DNA of 64,000 nt from Aaosphaeria pasadenensis. Taxonomy: Eukaryota; Ascomycota; Dothideomycetes; Pleosporales. Numbering within the stretch: the first letter of the stretch is position 1; every line of letters begins with the position of its first letter. The position numbers and the translations under genes are program-made. Of the stretch, positions 43,409-55,954 are shown one piece after another. The notes beneath the pieces are model-generated. The model saw nothing but the letters and a program-made list of their open reading frames with translations, was not told the origin of the DNA and did not search any database. The stretch spans positions 620,001-684,000 of the forward strand of contig JAKLMB010000021.1 of assembly GCA_022813625.1 (NCBI GenBank), written 5' to 3'.

Positions 43409-45943
43409 ATGGAGAAGATACGCATAAGCAAGGTGGACATGTCTGTAGAACTGTTAAACTTTACATTTCTGATTTTATTTAGGTGGAAGATGTCACTATG
43501 TGGCGGAGGGGCACCCGCTTCGAAGGAAACCTGCACCTCATGCCTCACCACATAGTGTTCAACTACCTGCCTCCCCCACCTCCGGACGCTCCGCCCTCTG
43601 CCAAACCACCGCGACCTCGAGAGGTATGGATCACATATCCTATGATTTCACACTGCGTACTCCGACCGTCCCCTCCCGCTTCTCATCAGAGCCCATCTAT
43701 CCGCATACGGTGTCGAGACTTTACGTTCTTTGCTTTCCACTTCCTAGACGATAAGAGAGCGCGCGATGTTTACGATAGTATAAGAGGACTTTCGTGCAAG
43801 ATTGGGCGTCTGGATCGGCTCTTAGCATTTTCATACGTACCGAAGCCGCCGGAAGACAAGTTCAATGGTTGGGAGATATACGATGCTCGGCGGGAGTGGA
43901 AGCGATTAGGCATCAGTCCCAAAGACTCAGAGAAGGGATGGAGAATCTCCGAGATCAACAAGGACTACAAGGTTTGTACACCATACATAAGAGGGATCGC
44001 ATACTCGTCTAACCCAGTCAAAGTACTCCAAAACCTACCCTGAACTCCTGGTCGTACCTACCAAAATCTCGGATAACGTCCTCAATTATGCTGGCAACTA
44101 CCGCTCCCGCGCACGCATACCAGTCCTCGTATACCGACACCCCATCAATAACTGCTCGATAACGCGGAGTTCCCAGCCACAGCCAGGTATCCAAGGCAAA
44201 CGCAATCCGCAGGACGAAAAGCTGGTAGCGGCCATTTGGGCGACCAACCAAGGATGGAAAACATCAGGTCCCGGTACACCGAACCCAGCAGGATCTAGCC
44301 CAGACTCGAGTGTCGTGAACATCAACGAAGCGAGCACTTACAGTTCTTTTATCGGGGTTAACGACGGCGAGAACGAGAATGCGGAACAGAAGCTCACGGA
44401 TGATCTTACTGAGTCGTCGGAAGATGTGAGCGATCTTCCAAAGGTCTACGGAGCACAGCAACAGAACTTTATTGTCGATGCCAGGCCCACCCTTAACGCT
44501 ATGGCGATGCAGACTGTTGGTCTGGGGTCCGAACAGATGAAGTACTATCCCAACGCAGAGAAGGCCTACTTGGGCATCGACAATATCCACGTTATGCGAA
44601 AATCTCTTCAGACCGTCATCGATGCTTTGAAGGATACAGATATTACCTCTTTGCCACCAAATCGATCGTTACTCAACAAGAGTGGGTGGATTAGGCATAT
44701 TGATAACATCATGAGGGGTACTCGTCTGATTGCTCACACCGTTGGCGTGATGCACTCGCATGTTTTGATTCATTGTTCGGACGGCTGGGATCGGACAAGT
44801 CAGCTCAGTGCGCTCAGTCAGATCTGTCTTGATCCATACTATCGGACATTGGAGGGATTTATCGTGTTGGTAGAGAAAGACTGGCTTTCGTTCGGTCATA
44901 TGTTCCGCCACCGCTCTGGTTTCTTGGGCAGTGAGAAATGGTTCGACATTGAGAACGAACGCGTGGAGCGCGATCTGGGCGGCGGCGGTAATGCTTTCGA
45001 GAACGCACTTCGCGGCGCGAAAGGTCTCTTCAATCGTCACAACGAGTCGAGTGAATCACTGACTCAGACAACGGAGACGAATGGCGGCGAAATACAGCCA
45101 GTCTCAGATGTCGCACCATCGGACGGGACTCCCAAACCTCCAGCCGTCATTGGAACGGCGGAGGAACATCGGATCACAAAAGTAAACGAACTGTCACCTG
45201 TCTTCCACCAGTTCCTAGATGCGACATACCAGCTCATGTATCAGTATCCGACGCGCTTCGAGTTCAATGAACGCTTCCTTCGTCGCCTGCTATACCATCT
45301 CTACTCCTGCCAATACGGTACCTTCCTGTTTGACAATGAGAAAGAACGTGTAGAGGCACGCGCTGCCCAGAGGACACGTAGTGTCTGGGATTACTTCCTC
45401 TGCCGCAAACAGGAATTCATCAACCCCAAATACGATGCTGTGGTCGACGACAGCGTGCGGGGCAAAGAGCGTATGATCTTCCCTCAGGATGGAAAGACCC
45501 GATGGTGGGCTGAAGTCTTTGGTTGTAAAGATGAGGATATGAATACTCCATATGGACCCCAGCCTATGTATGGTGGCACTCCGGCATTGACACCACAAAC
45601 AAGCAATGTCAGCTCTCCCCCTAATGGTCGAATCACACCGGTACGATCGGGAACTAGCACGCCACTGCCGCCAGAACAAGATCCGATCGTCACAGGCACC
45701 GAAACTGCAGATCAAGCAACAGGTGCAGGCACAACTATGCGTGCGCCTTCGAACATCTTGCCTTCGGCTGCAGAATGGAGCCAGAGCCTGGGTAGCAACA
45801 TGAGCCAAGCAGGCCAGAGCCTCGCAGCTGGGATCGCCAAGCTGGGAGTCAAGGAAACCAGCAGGGGAGTCAGTCCCGGCAGGAGTGCTAGCAAGAGCCC
45901 TGCAGAGAATGTCCAGAAGGAGATTGAGGTTGAGATGCAATGA
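43409..45943 (+). CDS. YMR1: Myotubularin-type phosphoinositide 3-phosphatase
   Basis: Removes the 3-phosphate from PI3P and PI(3,5)P2 on endosomal and vacuolar membranes. Exons 43409-43432, 43483-43971, 44024-45943; 810 aa. The first exon codes MEKIRISK, and splicing (weak GTGGAC donor) joins it to VEDVTMWRRGTRFEG, the start of the PH-GRAM domain. The second acceptor is set at CAAAG so that DYK joins YSKTYPELLVVP, the spacing seen in other myotubularins. The phosphatase signature HCSDGWDRT supplies C422 and R428 (Cx5R), so the enzyme should be active rather than a dead pseudophosphatase. The region after about 720 is Ser/Thr/Pro-rich and probably disordered. One clear fungal myotubularin gene per genome is usual. 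Confidence 0.94.
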
Positions 45944-46928
45944 TGCTTTCTCGGAGATGGCAGCAACTTGGTGCATTGCTGCGCTGGGTTCTTGTTTGTT
46001 CCCACGTTGATGATGTGTTTACGAGCCTTTTTTCTTGTTTGTGTTTGTCAAATATGGCATTTTGATACCCGCATGGGTTATGTCTTGCATGGGTTCGGAT
46101 GGCATTGTTATCTATCTAGCTTATGATGTCGAATGAACTAGTGGATGTCTTGTTCTGGGAAACCTGAGTTTCTTTCGATTATGTGTTTTGTTTGATTGTG
46201 CAGCCGCGAACGTTCCATCAGGCATACGATATGCGGCTCTGTTTGTCGCAGAATCAGAAGAAATAGTACCGCCATCGGAGCTGGGTGACTGCTATGCTAG
46301 TCGACGTTCGAATATGAACAACATATCTCCGGATCTGGTTATTTTCTTCAATAAGTTCCTACCGAAGAGGTGGCTGGAAGGAGGACTTGAAGACCAGGCC
46401 TCAAAATCCTTCTAGTATGATCGTTACGTTCAATGCATAGCCACGCGAATAACTGCCCGATAAGTTTCCGAGGAATTACTCCGTACATACTGTGATGTAT
46501 GGTAAATGAGTCTGAAGTCACGATCACCAGAGAAGATCGAATGAGCCACTTAAATCAGTAGACAGCATTGCTCTTCTTGCATTAGACTTCTGTTCGAAGG
46601 TGAGCAAAGTAGACTAATAATGACTCATTTGTGGCTTGTACCAATCCAAGCCTCCGCTCGAAGATGCCGCTAGCCGGATATGGATAATCGCGAGCATGAA
46701 TGCAACTTCCATCATCTCGATCATGTTATCGACCGAGCATATGAGTACTATATAACCATACTCGAATCTCTGCCTTAAAAATTCACTACCAATACATTCA
46801 GGCAACAGTTGTCCATACACCTAAGCTTCTCACAGGGACAGCTCCGAGCGTCCCAGATCAAGTTTACGCAAAGTACACCTTCTAAACACCCTCCAACACC
46901 AATCGAGAGCAAAACAAGCACACCCAAT
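45944..46928. other. Intergenic region
   Basis: No gene recognised. The last ~120 bases look like the leader of the next gene. Confidence 0.5.
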
Positions 46929-48155
46929 ATGGCTTCGGAATCGCGTGTGTTTCCTTGCAACACTTGCAACTTGAAATTCGAATCCAGCGAGCTTCAGCGC
47001 TCGCACATGCGACAGCCTTGGCAGTAAGTATTCCTACTGCTGCTGTTCTCCTGGCTTGTTACTCTTCGTTGAAGCTGATATTTGCGATAGTATCCATAAC
47101 CTCAGGCGTCGCGTAGCTGAACTACCAGCACTTTCAGAGAAAGAATATCTCACACAGGCCACCACAGGCCAGGTACCCACAATCCGACTCGACAACAGCG
47201 ACAGCGACAGCGACAAGCAGCCGAAGAAGCGACCATCTCCCGAACCTCAAAGCTCATCCGATCCCATCCCAGGAGAAACCACAGACGCAGAACCATCAAA
47301 AACTGTGCCGTCGACACAATGCCTCTTCTGCAACACCATCTCGCCAACGCTCGACGCAAACGTCGAGCACATGTCCTCAACACACGGCCTCTTCATCCCC
47401 TCGCAAGACCAACTCTCAGACATGGAGTCCTTCCTCGGATACCTCGCCACCCTCGTCTTCGAGTACCACCAATGTCTCTACTGCGGGTTGGAAAGGGGCA
47501 CGGCGGACGGCGTGCAGACCCACATGCGAGATAAGGGGCACTGCATGATCAACTTGACTCCCGAATCCGAACTCCTCGAGTTCTGGGAGCTTTCTGGTAG
47601 CGAGAGCGAGGGCGAGGATGAGGGCGCGGAGCTACCACAACGTACGAAGGGTGAGGCGGTCAGGTTATCGGAGACGGAGTGGAGGCTTCCTTCGGGAGCG
47701 GTCATCAATTCTAGGTCTGACGCCACGCTTCTTCGCGCGAAGCCGGGGCTCGCGCAGACGAGAGCGAAGGGTCCGCAGCAGAGGTCGAAGAGAGATGAGT
47801 TGAAGGCTATCACCGCTTCAGCTGAGGAAGACCCACAGGCCGCGGGCGAAGACGATGGGCAAAGCAAGCCCACGCGTGGTGGTGGTAACGACCGCCGTGT
47901 CGCTATCCGCGGGGAGATGGGGCTCGTCGGTGTCTCGGAGGACCAGAGGCGCGCGCTGCAGGTCACGGAGAAGAAGATGAAGAGAAGGGAGGCGATTGCG
48001 AAGTCTGCGTACCGGCACGCGATGGAGATGCAGCCGAGGAAGACGATTTACTACAAGGTGAGCACTCACTCGGGATGGTGGGAACGATCTGTGTCGAGGA
48101 TTCTTACTAATTGGTGTGTTTGCAGACTGAAAATCCTGTTTATCAGGCTGGATGA
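46929..48155 (+). CDS. REI1: Cytoplasmic 60S maturation factor Rei1 (C2H2 zinc fingers)
   Basis: Acts in late cytoplasmic maturation of the large ribosomal subunit, helping release Arx1 and probing the exit tunnel. Exons 46929-47023, 47091-48057, 48126-48155; 363 aa. The last exon codes only TENPVYQAG. Finger 1 (CNTCNLKF...H) is completed across intron 1, giving QPWHIHNLRRRVAELP, the Rei1 signature (compare WHRYNLKRRVA). Further fingers are CLFCNTISPTLDANVEHM and CLYCGLERGTADGVQTHM, followed by an acidic stretch (SGSESEGEDEGAE), EWRLPSGAVINSRSD and a basic C-terminal helix. Length is slightly below the yeast protein. Assignment is firm. Confidence 0.94.
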
Positions 48156-49033
48156 AAGGACATTGAGATTCTGGGTATCCAGTGATCAGCGATCAATGAT
48201 ATTATCCAAGTGTGCAAGCTGGAATTGAATCTTGTGGGAATCGTTATCCTGCGGCATGCACCCTTCGTCGAATGGATATTTGAAGCGCAAGTGGACTCTC
48301 TCTACGCATTAAGACGTTCGTCTGGGCAAGATAAATCCTGATTTCCCCTTCTATCAATCTTGAAAGAAGCTAGACTACCATGAGTCTGGAAGCCTTCCGA
48401 GATACCACTACGCGTCTCTCAATGGGACAAGCAACAATAGGGCGGCGCTACTGATGCCAGAAGCCCAAATTATCTCCAGGTCCGCCAAAAGAACAATAGT
48501 ATGCTTCAACGTGAGGTAGTCTTCCAAGACGTATGGTTCGGTGAAGTGGAGGAATACTGAGGTCAACAAATATGTAGAATACAGTGATAGATACAGCATA
48601 GCTATATCAATCAGATGTCTGCTTCTACAAAAACCTTCGTTTCTTTTTCTGAATCTCCCCCTTGTGAAATACATCTCAATCACTATAACGGTCCATCTTT
48701 TCCGCTGGTATGTTTTTCGTAGCCTCCGATATGGGTATATGTATAGTCTTTTCATTATAGATATGCGTACATAGCATGTCATGGACACAACGTTCGTTCA
48801 TTCGTTCATTCGTCTCACGAGACAGCACACTCACGAAGTGACGAGTCAAAACGACCACTGTCAGAATCGAAAATTGAAACCTTAGAAAGTTGATCGTTCG
48901 TCCTCATATCTCCGTCTCCTCAAAATCCGCTGAAAACAAACACTGACTCCTCGCGAGGGAAATCTCCCACCCTATTGCCTCTATCCCATCCCATCCCATC
49001 CCATTCCCCCCATTCCCTCCCCCAAAACCCATC
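48156..49033. other. Convergent 3' region
   Basis: No gene recognised. A short repeat, TTCGTTCATTCGTTCATTCG, lies at about 48792-48811, and (CCCAT)n at about 48985-49003. Confidence 0.5.
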
Positions 49034-49855
49034 TCAGTCCCCTTCCCCCTCATCATCCCCAGGCATCCCCCTCGCGCCCCTCACCACCCCAACCCCACCG
49101 ACCCTCTCCCCGAACCGAAACCGAAACCCATGTTCCTCCCTCTTCGTCCTGCGCTTGAAAACGTACTTCACACCCCCGTTCCCCTCCAGTCTCTCCTTCG
49201 CCGCGACGTCGTCCCCTTTCTTCTTACTTTTCTGCCGCCGCACGGGCCTCAGCGACGGCGGACGGAGGTAGAATTCCTCGGTTGAGGGTTGGAAGATTGG
49301 GGATGGGGGTCTGGGTGGTCTTGTGGGTGAGGGAGGGGGCGAGGGCGAGTATGTGCTTTCGGTGCTGGTGGTGCTGGTTACGGACGAGGAGGAACAGTTG
49401 GAGGAGGTAGAGGAGGGGGAGGGCGGTGGTGAGGGGAGGGAGAAGCGGACGCGGCGGTTTGGGGGCTTGGGGGGTTTGGGGGGACTGGTTTCTTGTTGGT
49501 GATGGGGTGGTGGGATGGGGACTGTGTGTGGTGGTGGGGTTGGTGGGCGTGATGGGTTGGTTTGGTGGGTGTTGCTGTTGTTGGTATTGGTGGTGGTATT
49601 GGTGGGTTTGTTATTGTTGGCATTGCACGTGGGATGTTGGTGGTAGGTGAGTGTGATGTTGAGGCTGTGGTTTCGTTGGAGGGATTTCGGCGTCGGTGGT
49701 AGGTAGAGGTGGGGTGGTGGTGATGGGGGAGGTAGTGGAGGTAGTGGGTGGTTTGGATTTGGTTTCTGTGGCTTTGAGGTGATCATGGAATGTGTCTGAG
49801 AGGCGTGACGATGTGGTGATGGTGCGTGGAGGTTAGGCATTGTGAGTGAAGCCAT
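49034..49855 (-). CDS. Proline-rich hypothetical protein with RVRF motif
   Basis: Family not recognised. Intronless, 273 aa. The N-terminal half is very rich in Pro, Asn and Thr (PPLPPPSPPP, TNTTTNTNNSN). A conserved-looking core starts with RRVRFSLPSPPPSP (134-147); RVRF (135-138) fits the docking motif for protein phosphatase 1. Then come a Ser/Thr run, IFQPSTEEFYLRPPSLRPVRR and a basic, probably structured tail (VKYVFKRRTKREEHGFRFRF). No signal peptide or membrane segment. The long uninterrupted frame and the distinct C-terminal composition favour a real gene, but low-complexity DNA can give chance frames. Confidence 0.6.
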   Translation of the reverse strand: MASLTMPNLHAPSPHRHASQTHSMITSKPQKPNPNHPLPPLPPPSPPPHLYLPPTPKSLQRNHSLNITLTYHQHPTCNANNNKPTNTTTNTNNSNTHQTNPSRPPTPPPHTVPIPPPHHQQETSPPKPPKPPNRRVRFSLPSPPPSPSSTSSNCSSSSVTSTTSTESTYSPSPPPSPTRPPRPPSPIFQPSTEEFYLRPPSLRPVRRQKSKKKGDDVAAKERLEGNGGVKYVFKRRTKREEHGFRFRFGERVGGVGVVRGARGMPGDDEGEGD

Positions 49856-50640
49856 GGTTGTTGTTGGGTTTGGTTGCCAATGAAGTAAAGGTGAGGTTAG
49901 TGACGGGACGGTTAGTAGGAGTTTATATCAATTGACGTCTGATCAGCGTCTTTTGCGAATTGATATGAAGTGAAAGTATGGTTCGTGGCTGACGTTGTGC
50001 GTAGTGCTAGTACTCTCTGTGCGACTGTGATAGAGCATGGATCTGTGTAACGACACGGGTGAAGGTGGATCATCGGCCATGTAGATTGGCTCAACCTGGG
50101 GTATTTGTAGTGCGATCACCACGGGAGTAACAGGAACAATTCGACATAAAGGCTGACGCCGCAATGGAACTCACGAAGACGGGTAATGGAAAGGCAGGTA
50201 GCGATGTGTGCGAGCAATGCAAGGGGTGGTTGGCGAAGTTATGCGAAAATGTCAATTTTGCGACGGCGGAAACGGTATGTTTGGACAGAAGTGAAGAAAA
50301 GGAAAATCGTAATTGCAGTCTCCGACGAGTCGGATCAATCGTACATACCACAAATATCTGTCGCACGAGCAATCGACACCACGTAACACTCAAAAGGAAC
50401 TTTGAACGTGTCAACTGGTCTAAAGCCATATTTGATATTTCAGGTGTTTTGTTTGAAAAGAGTACAGCACTCAAGAGACTCCGTCCGCGTGAAAACATCC
50501 CTTGGTCAAATGTTGCCCATCCCGAATGCAAAGGAAGATGTATGTAAGGTAATTCATTCATGATGCCGTTACATCTTCAACGCCCTTGTAAGTGCCTCAC
50601 CGGCTTTTGTCATATTCCCAAAGCTAACCGAGGTCGTTCT
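49856..50640. other. Intergenic region
   Basis: Overlapping frames on both strands at 50.1-50.56 kb are open but have no family features and are probably chance. The right side includes the uS3 3' UTR. Confidence 0.45.
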
Positions 50641-51741
50641 CTATTGCTGCTCCTCAGTGTAGCCCTCAGCGGGCGCAGCCTCACCACCCTCCTGTTGCTC
50701 GGCGAGCCTCTGCTGCTCGGCGGCCTGCTGGGCAGCGATGGCCTTGGCACCGTAGTCTTGCGACATGGGCTGGACAACGGACTGCTCCTCCTTGGGCTCG
50801 ATGATGGTGACGGAGTCGGGGAGAGACTTGGAGGGGCCGGCCTTGCCCTCGGGGTCGGAGCCGCGCATGATCTTGACCTTGATACCCAAGACACCCTGTC
50901 GGAGGAGGACGTGGCGGGTAGCGTGGTCGATGAAGTCGTTGGCGGGTTGACCAGAGTGGATCATGAATCCGTCCTAGACAATTCTGTCAGTACTTGCCCA
51001 AATTTCAATAGAACCTTCGAATACATACAGTGAACTTCATGCTCTTGGCACGGGCAGCCCTGAGCTTTCCAGAAACGACGACCTCGCAACCCTTAGCACC
51101 GCTCTCCATGATGAACCTGAGGACACCATAGCAAGCCCTTCGGACGGCCAAACCGTTGAGGAGCTTGTATCGGAGGGACTCGCACTGGGCGACGGCGGAG
51201 AGACCGCGGTTGGAGACCTTGGCGGCGTAGAGGGAGACGGAGTTCTCGGGGAACTTGAAGCGCTTCTGGATGAGGGAGGTGAGCTCGCGGATGCGGCGTC
51301 CCTGCTCACCGAGGACCTCTTGTGTGTGGGTGGCGCGGATGATGATGTCGGTGACGGTGGGGGTGACACGGACTTCGACACCAGAGTAGCCCTCCTCGGC
51401 CAACTCGCGCTGGAAGAACTCGTTCAACTCGGCATAGAAGACACCGTCTGTGGGTGAATATGTTAGCTATCTCCATTTTGATGTCTGCGTGCGGTGGCCT
51501 TGTAAATTGACGAAGCACTCGACGACTCGCATCCAGCACTGCATAATTGCAGAAGATACTGATTCCAAGTCTGTCGAGGCTTTCCAATCCTAATAACGTC
51601 CTTCAAAAAATTGTATAAATGGGTATATCATACCGGCGACGAACTTCCTCCTCTTGGAACTGCGTCACCGTCAGTAAATGTGATCGAAAGATTGCAGCGC
51701 AGGTAGTATTGAACTCACATAGCTCCCTGGTTGGCGGCCAT
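50641..51741 (-). CDS. RPS3: 40S ribosomal protein uS3
   Basis: Component of the small ribosomal subunit near the mRNA entry channel. Exons in reading order: 51741-51719, 51659-51634, 51447-51029, 50973-50641; 266 aa. The second exon is only 26 nt and encodes SKRRKFVA; splicing gives the conserved opening AISKRRKFVADGVFYAELNE. A type 2 KH domain (EVRVTPTVTDIIIRATHTQE, continuing with VLGEQGRRIREL) is intact, followed by the C-terminal domain with DGFMIHSGQP, GVLGIKVKIM and an acidic, Gln/Ala-rich tail. Multiple short 5' exons are usual in fungal ribosomal protein genes. Confidence 0.97.
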
Positions 51742-52189
51742 GTTTGCGATCGAGTGATTGTCGAGTCTGAACCTCCGGCGTTGAAGTTCAGGATATCGTC
51801 GTTGGTGCTTGTCGGTTTGGTGTTGAGCGACCGGCGGGGATTTTGGAACACGCAAAATAAGCGAGAGTGTGTGTTCTTGGCACCAGCCACAAACCAATTT
51901 GATGTGATTGCGCCACACGGTGTGCACTAGCCACAGACCGCTTCTGATTTGCGGGCCGTTTTACGAGTACCATCGCATACATCACATTCACGATTGTGTT
52001 CCAACGATTCACTGAAGAATATTGATTTGCGCTATATGAATTACAAAATTGCGAAGCAAGGCGCGAACGATCCCAAAAATAGCCACACAAACAATCCCAC
52101 AATCGTTGTAAAAGTCCCTCTAGACGCCGTTGTCATATGCGGTGTTACTCAACAATCCCTCTTGCCCATGGTTATGTACAATGAGATGT
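51742..52189. other. uS3 promoter region
   Basis: Between two minus-strand genes. It should hold the uS3 promoter and the transporter 3' end. Nothing else recognised. Confidence 0.5.
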
Positions 52190-53530
52190 CTAATGATGCT
52201 CGATTGGGTCTTCTGGCAGTAGCTGCTCATGCTTGCGCTCGACGCATGCCTTCAACGGCGGCCTGACCAAGTCGTTGAAGAGGAACGTACCGTACACGAG
52301 AAGCGCGAAGCCGACCACTTGTAGCCACTTGAATGTCTCCCAGCCGAGGCCAAGCGAAACAACCCAGATGAAGAGAGTGCGGCAGGTGTCGATGGTCGAG
52401 CGCGAAGTAGCGCTGACAGTGCGAGTGACGGAGAGACCGAAGAAGTTGAAGCCGCTGGAATGATGTGTTAGTTCGCTGTGTGTATGAACGTGTAATACGG
52501 TAAGGAGATAACATACCCGATGCTGATCATGATCAGGACGCTGCTCACAGCAATCGCCCGGTAATGAGTCATTTGGTACAACCCCTCGCGCGCGTTGAAG
52601 TACCCGGTTCCGATAGAGAAGTGCAAGATGATCATAATCAACAGAGTGAAGAGGAATCCAAAAGTGCCCTCCCATCCTACAACCTTGATCGGCTCCATGT
52701 CGTACTTCTCCATGATCTTCTCCTCCAGGACGAACTGCGTTGCTGTGAAGATCTGCGCAGCGGCGATGAGCAAGACACCAATGATTGTCTTCAAAGCCTG
52801 GTCCGATCTTGCTACCGCATAGATCGCCGAAGGAGTTGCCTTGTCGTCCTTGGTGATCGCACCAGCGAGGCCAACTACAGCTACACCGAAGACGACCACA
52901 AAGAGGGCGAACCACTTGTACAACCCAAGATGCCTCTTCAGGAACCAAACACTGAACAACCCGACAAAGAGAACGAGAGCTCCTCGCGTCATCTGATAGA
53001 TCGAAGCCGCGGTGAACAACAAGCCAACGTTCATCAACGTCGTACCTGCGATATCGCAGCACGCCGGCAGCGCAAGCAGCAGGATGCTCGTACCAGTCAA
53101 CGGTATCCGACCCTCAGGGTCACTATGAGCAGGCCTGAGCGGATTCGCAACCTCTCTCGTCTCGCTCTCATCCGAAAGCGCTGGCGTGTGTGTACCTTCC
53201 TCTCCCTCGGGAATGCTCTCGTATCCGGCGCGGCTGGCGACGTAACGCTGGTAGACGGAGAAGAGACCGATGACGAGCCAGCAGCCCATCTCTCCGATGA
53301 ACATCTGTAGCGTCTGGAGGACGGGCTGCTCGAAGTGTTCGGGCTTCTTGCCCTTTGAGGGGTTGCAGTTCTTCACGCATTGCATGTCCTGTCGCATGTG
53401 TGAGCTTCGCTGAAGGACATTAGAGCTTAAGAATGCGGGTATTTACCTGATACTTAGTGAGGAGCGTGTTGCAGACACCCGTCAAGAGCATCATGGCCAC
53501 CAGGAACGGAACCACTGCTTTGACCGCCAT
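52190..53530 (-). CDS. SLC35F6-like drug/metabolite-superfamily membrane protein
   Basis: Multi-pass transporter-like protein of the EamA/nucleotide-sugar transporter group; substrate unknown, and animal SLC35F6 is lysosomal/mitochondrial. Exons in reading order: 53530-53447, 53388-52517, 52454-52190; 406 aa. About ten hydrophobic segments are visible, the first being VVPFLVAMMLLTGVCNTLL. Hallmarks are NTLLTKYQ joined by splicing to DMQCVKNC, and the internal stretch LPACCDIAGTTLMNVGLLFT with QMTRGALVLFVGLFS. The third exon begins GFNFFGLSVTRTVSATSRST. A hydrophilic, Glu-rich loop (about 65-100) follows the second helix. The role of the family in fungi is poorly known. Confidence 0.9.
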
Positions 53531-54264
53531 GATGGGAGGTCGTTCGGATGTCTCGTGCCTTGAGGCGGTTTCGGGAATGCGGGCTTGTCGGAGGAAGATG
53601 TAGGTTCTAAAATCTAACAATAGAGATAGGTTGTGTTCTAAAGGAAGAGAAGGGGAGTTATTTGAGGTGTCACCTCGTCGAAGTCTATAAGGCAGCTCGA
53701 GCTGCCGTCGATGCTGATGACTGGAGCTTGGGGACACCGCGTGGCTGGGTGACGGTACCCTGATGAGGCATCACGTGGAGAGGACCTAGCTCGATTTCCC
53801 CGAGATAAGCCAGATACAATAGATACGTCGGGAGTCGAGCCGCGGAATCTCGAAATGCGCGCTAGTAGCCTTGCGATGGGGCCTGCACTATCCGCTTTCT
53901 ATTCATTCGAGCAATGGAGCAAGCAATGAAGCAGATTCATAAAAAGCAGCAGTCTGTCAGGAATACGGCTATGGATTGTGTTATGGTAAACCTGCCACCG
54001 AATCCATTATTCGGTTCCTACTGTTCCTACCTGGATCACCGAGGCATTACTGAGGCATTCCCAAGGCTCCACCAGGAATGTCCCAATGACCTCCGCACAT
54101 GATCGTACCCGAGAAAGGGAAAGTCCACAAGATCACTAGTTAAGATATCAAACATCAACCAGACTAGAGAGAAAATAATCATTCATGCATGCATTACGTG
54201 CTTAGCTTTAGCTTTCAGTCTCCCAACTATTACCACCTTGAACCAGATCCATCATTCCCTGCGA
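53531..54264. other. Intergenic region
   Basis: Promoter of the transporter gene and 3' side of the permease gene. Nothing recognised. Confidence 0.5.
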
Positions 54265-55954
54265 CTACAAAAACCACCTGAAATCCGGACTATTTGGCCC
54301 ATCCCTCAGCTTCTCGGTACTGACATCCCTAGCACTCAGAGTAATGCCCTGCGCGCGATTCCTCCTCCTGTTGTCGAAGATCATGTAGACGCCCAGCAGC
54401 GCTGCGATCACGGCTCCCGTCGCGCCGAATGCAGCCGTGGTGGCGAGCGCGGGGATGTAGTCTGGTTTGTCCTGCTCGCGGAAGATGTTGGAGCTGACGA
54501 TGCCCATGAGGTTGGCGAGCGGCACGCCGATACTGGTCAGAGTGACGCGGCGACCTTCATGGGCGATGTTGTTGTTGTACCAGGTGGAGAGGAGGACGGA
54601 GGGCGCGGACGTGCCCCAGGTCATCATGAAGCAGGCGAAGTAGGCTACCTGGGTGTTGTGCTCGACGTCAATGGCAGCGTAGATCAGGAAGCCGATGAAG
54701 GTGAGCGTGAAGCCGAGCGTGATGAAGGGGAAGCGTAGTCTCGTCAAGTCGCTGGCGAATGCGAGCATGATCAACACGCATGCGCCGACGATGTTGGGTG
54801 CCACGGTGTACAGGTTCGTCTTGATCTTGCCCAACTTCAGGCGTCCTACAATTTGGGGCATGAAAAGGCCAACGGATTGAATGGGTACACCGAGGCACAT
54901 TTCGATCAAGAGGAAGCCATACGTGGAGGGGTGCTTGAAGATTTGAAGCGAATCTTTCAGGACGAACTTCTCGCCGACGACCGAGGAGGAATCGATCTGG
55001 ATTCGGGTGAAAGCCAGTTTCTTCTCTTCCTCGTTCAAAAACTTGGCCTCGTAGGCAGACTTGGGAAGGTACCAGAAGACGAAAAACGAGACTGTGCCCA
55101 CGTTAGACTTTGTCCACATACTAATCCAGGTCAAGATACTCACAAAGAATGGTCGCCGTGCCTTCAATAATGAACAGATACCGCCATGCCTCAAGCTTAG
55201 CCTTGATATGGAAAACTCCAAAGGCGAACAGTCCAGAGAAAGCATTGGCGATGTTCGAAGCGGCATAGAAGATAGCCAGACGTCTAGCAAGCTCGCCTCG
55301 TCGATAAAATGTCGTCAAGTAGTAGATGACGAGCGGGAAGAAAGCAGCCTCGGCCATGCCTGCTACAAGTCAGCCATCATCCTCACGAGTACGATGCTGT
55401 CGGAACGCGGAGCAAGCTTTCCAAGCTTTTTGGCGCAACGCCAGAAGCTTGACCATTCACCATCCCACAAGTTCACGAGAAGTAGAATACTGACCGAGGA
55501 ACCATCGCAAAGCCATCATCCCACCCCAATTCTTCACGCAGGCGCTCAAGAGTGTAGCCGACCCGAAGCAGAACATCAAGATTGGCAGGACCTTGCTGGG
55601 ACCGTACTTCTTTCCGATCATGGCGATCGGCGGAGAGAACAAGACGTAGGGGATGAAGAAGATGGACAGCATGATGTTGTACTGGTTGTTCTTGAAGTGC
55701 AAGTCCTTGTCCATGTCGTCCGTCTTCGCGTTGCCCAGATTGCCCTTGTCGAGCGCATTGAAGAGGTACATGACGGCCAGCGTGGGCAGGATCCGGATGT
55801 CGAATTTCCAACATAGTCGCTTCTCGTGCTCGAATGAGGGGAGGTGCTGGGTGTCGCCCTCGAGGACCGTGGGTTCGAGATCTTTGGAGGAGGACTTGGA
55901 CGCCGATACCGCGAGGTCGTTCTTGGAGAACTCTGGCTCTGTGGTTGCGGCCAT
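54265..55954 (-). CDS. MFS anion:cation symporter, allantoate permease (Dal5) type
   Basis: Plasma-membrane proton-coupled uptake of a small organic anion such as allantoate, ureidosuccinate, nicotinate or a vitamin. Exons in reading order: 55954-55495, 55359-55144, 55091-54265; 500 aa. About twelve membrane segments. Signature pieces of the ACS family are FNALDKGNLGNAK (helix 1 region), IPYVLFSPPIAMIGKKYGPSK (loop 2-3) and RWFLGMAEAAFFPLVIYYL, the last restored by splicing. The C-terminal half includes LLIEMCLGVPIQSVGLFMPQ and LSTWYNNNIAHEGRR. The substrate cannot be read from sequence. A nitrogen-scavenging role would suit neighbours such as the nucleoside hydrolase and amine oxidase, but the three are far apart. 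Confidence 0.93.

Noticed and set aside
50091..50561. Overlapping open frames on both strands beside uS3
   Set aside because: Mutual shadows without domain, start or splice support.
52564..53310. 248-aa frame opposite the SLC35F6-like gene
   Set aside because: Antisense reading of a membrane-protein gene; highly polar composition is the expected complement.
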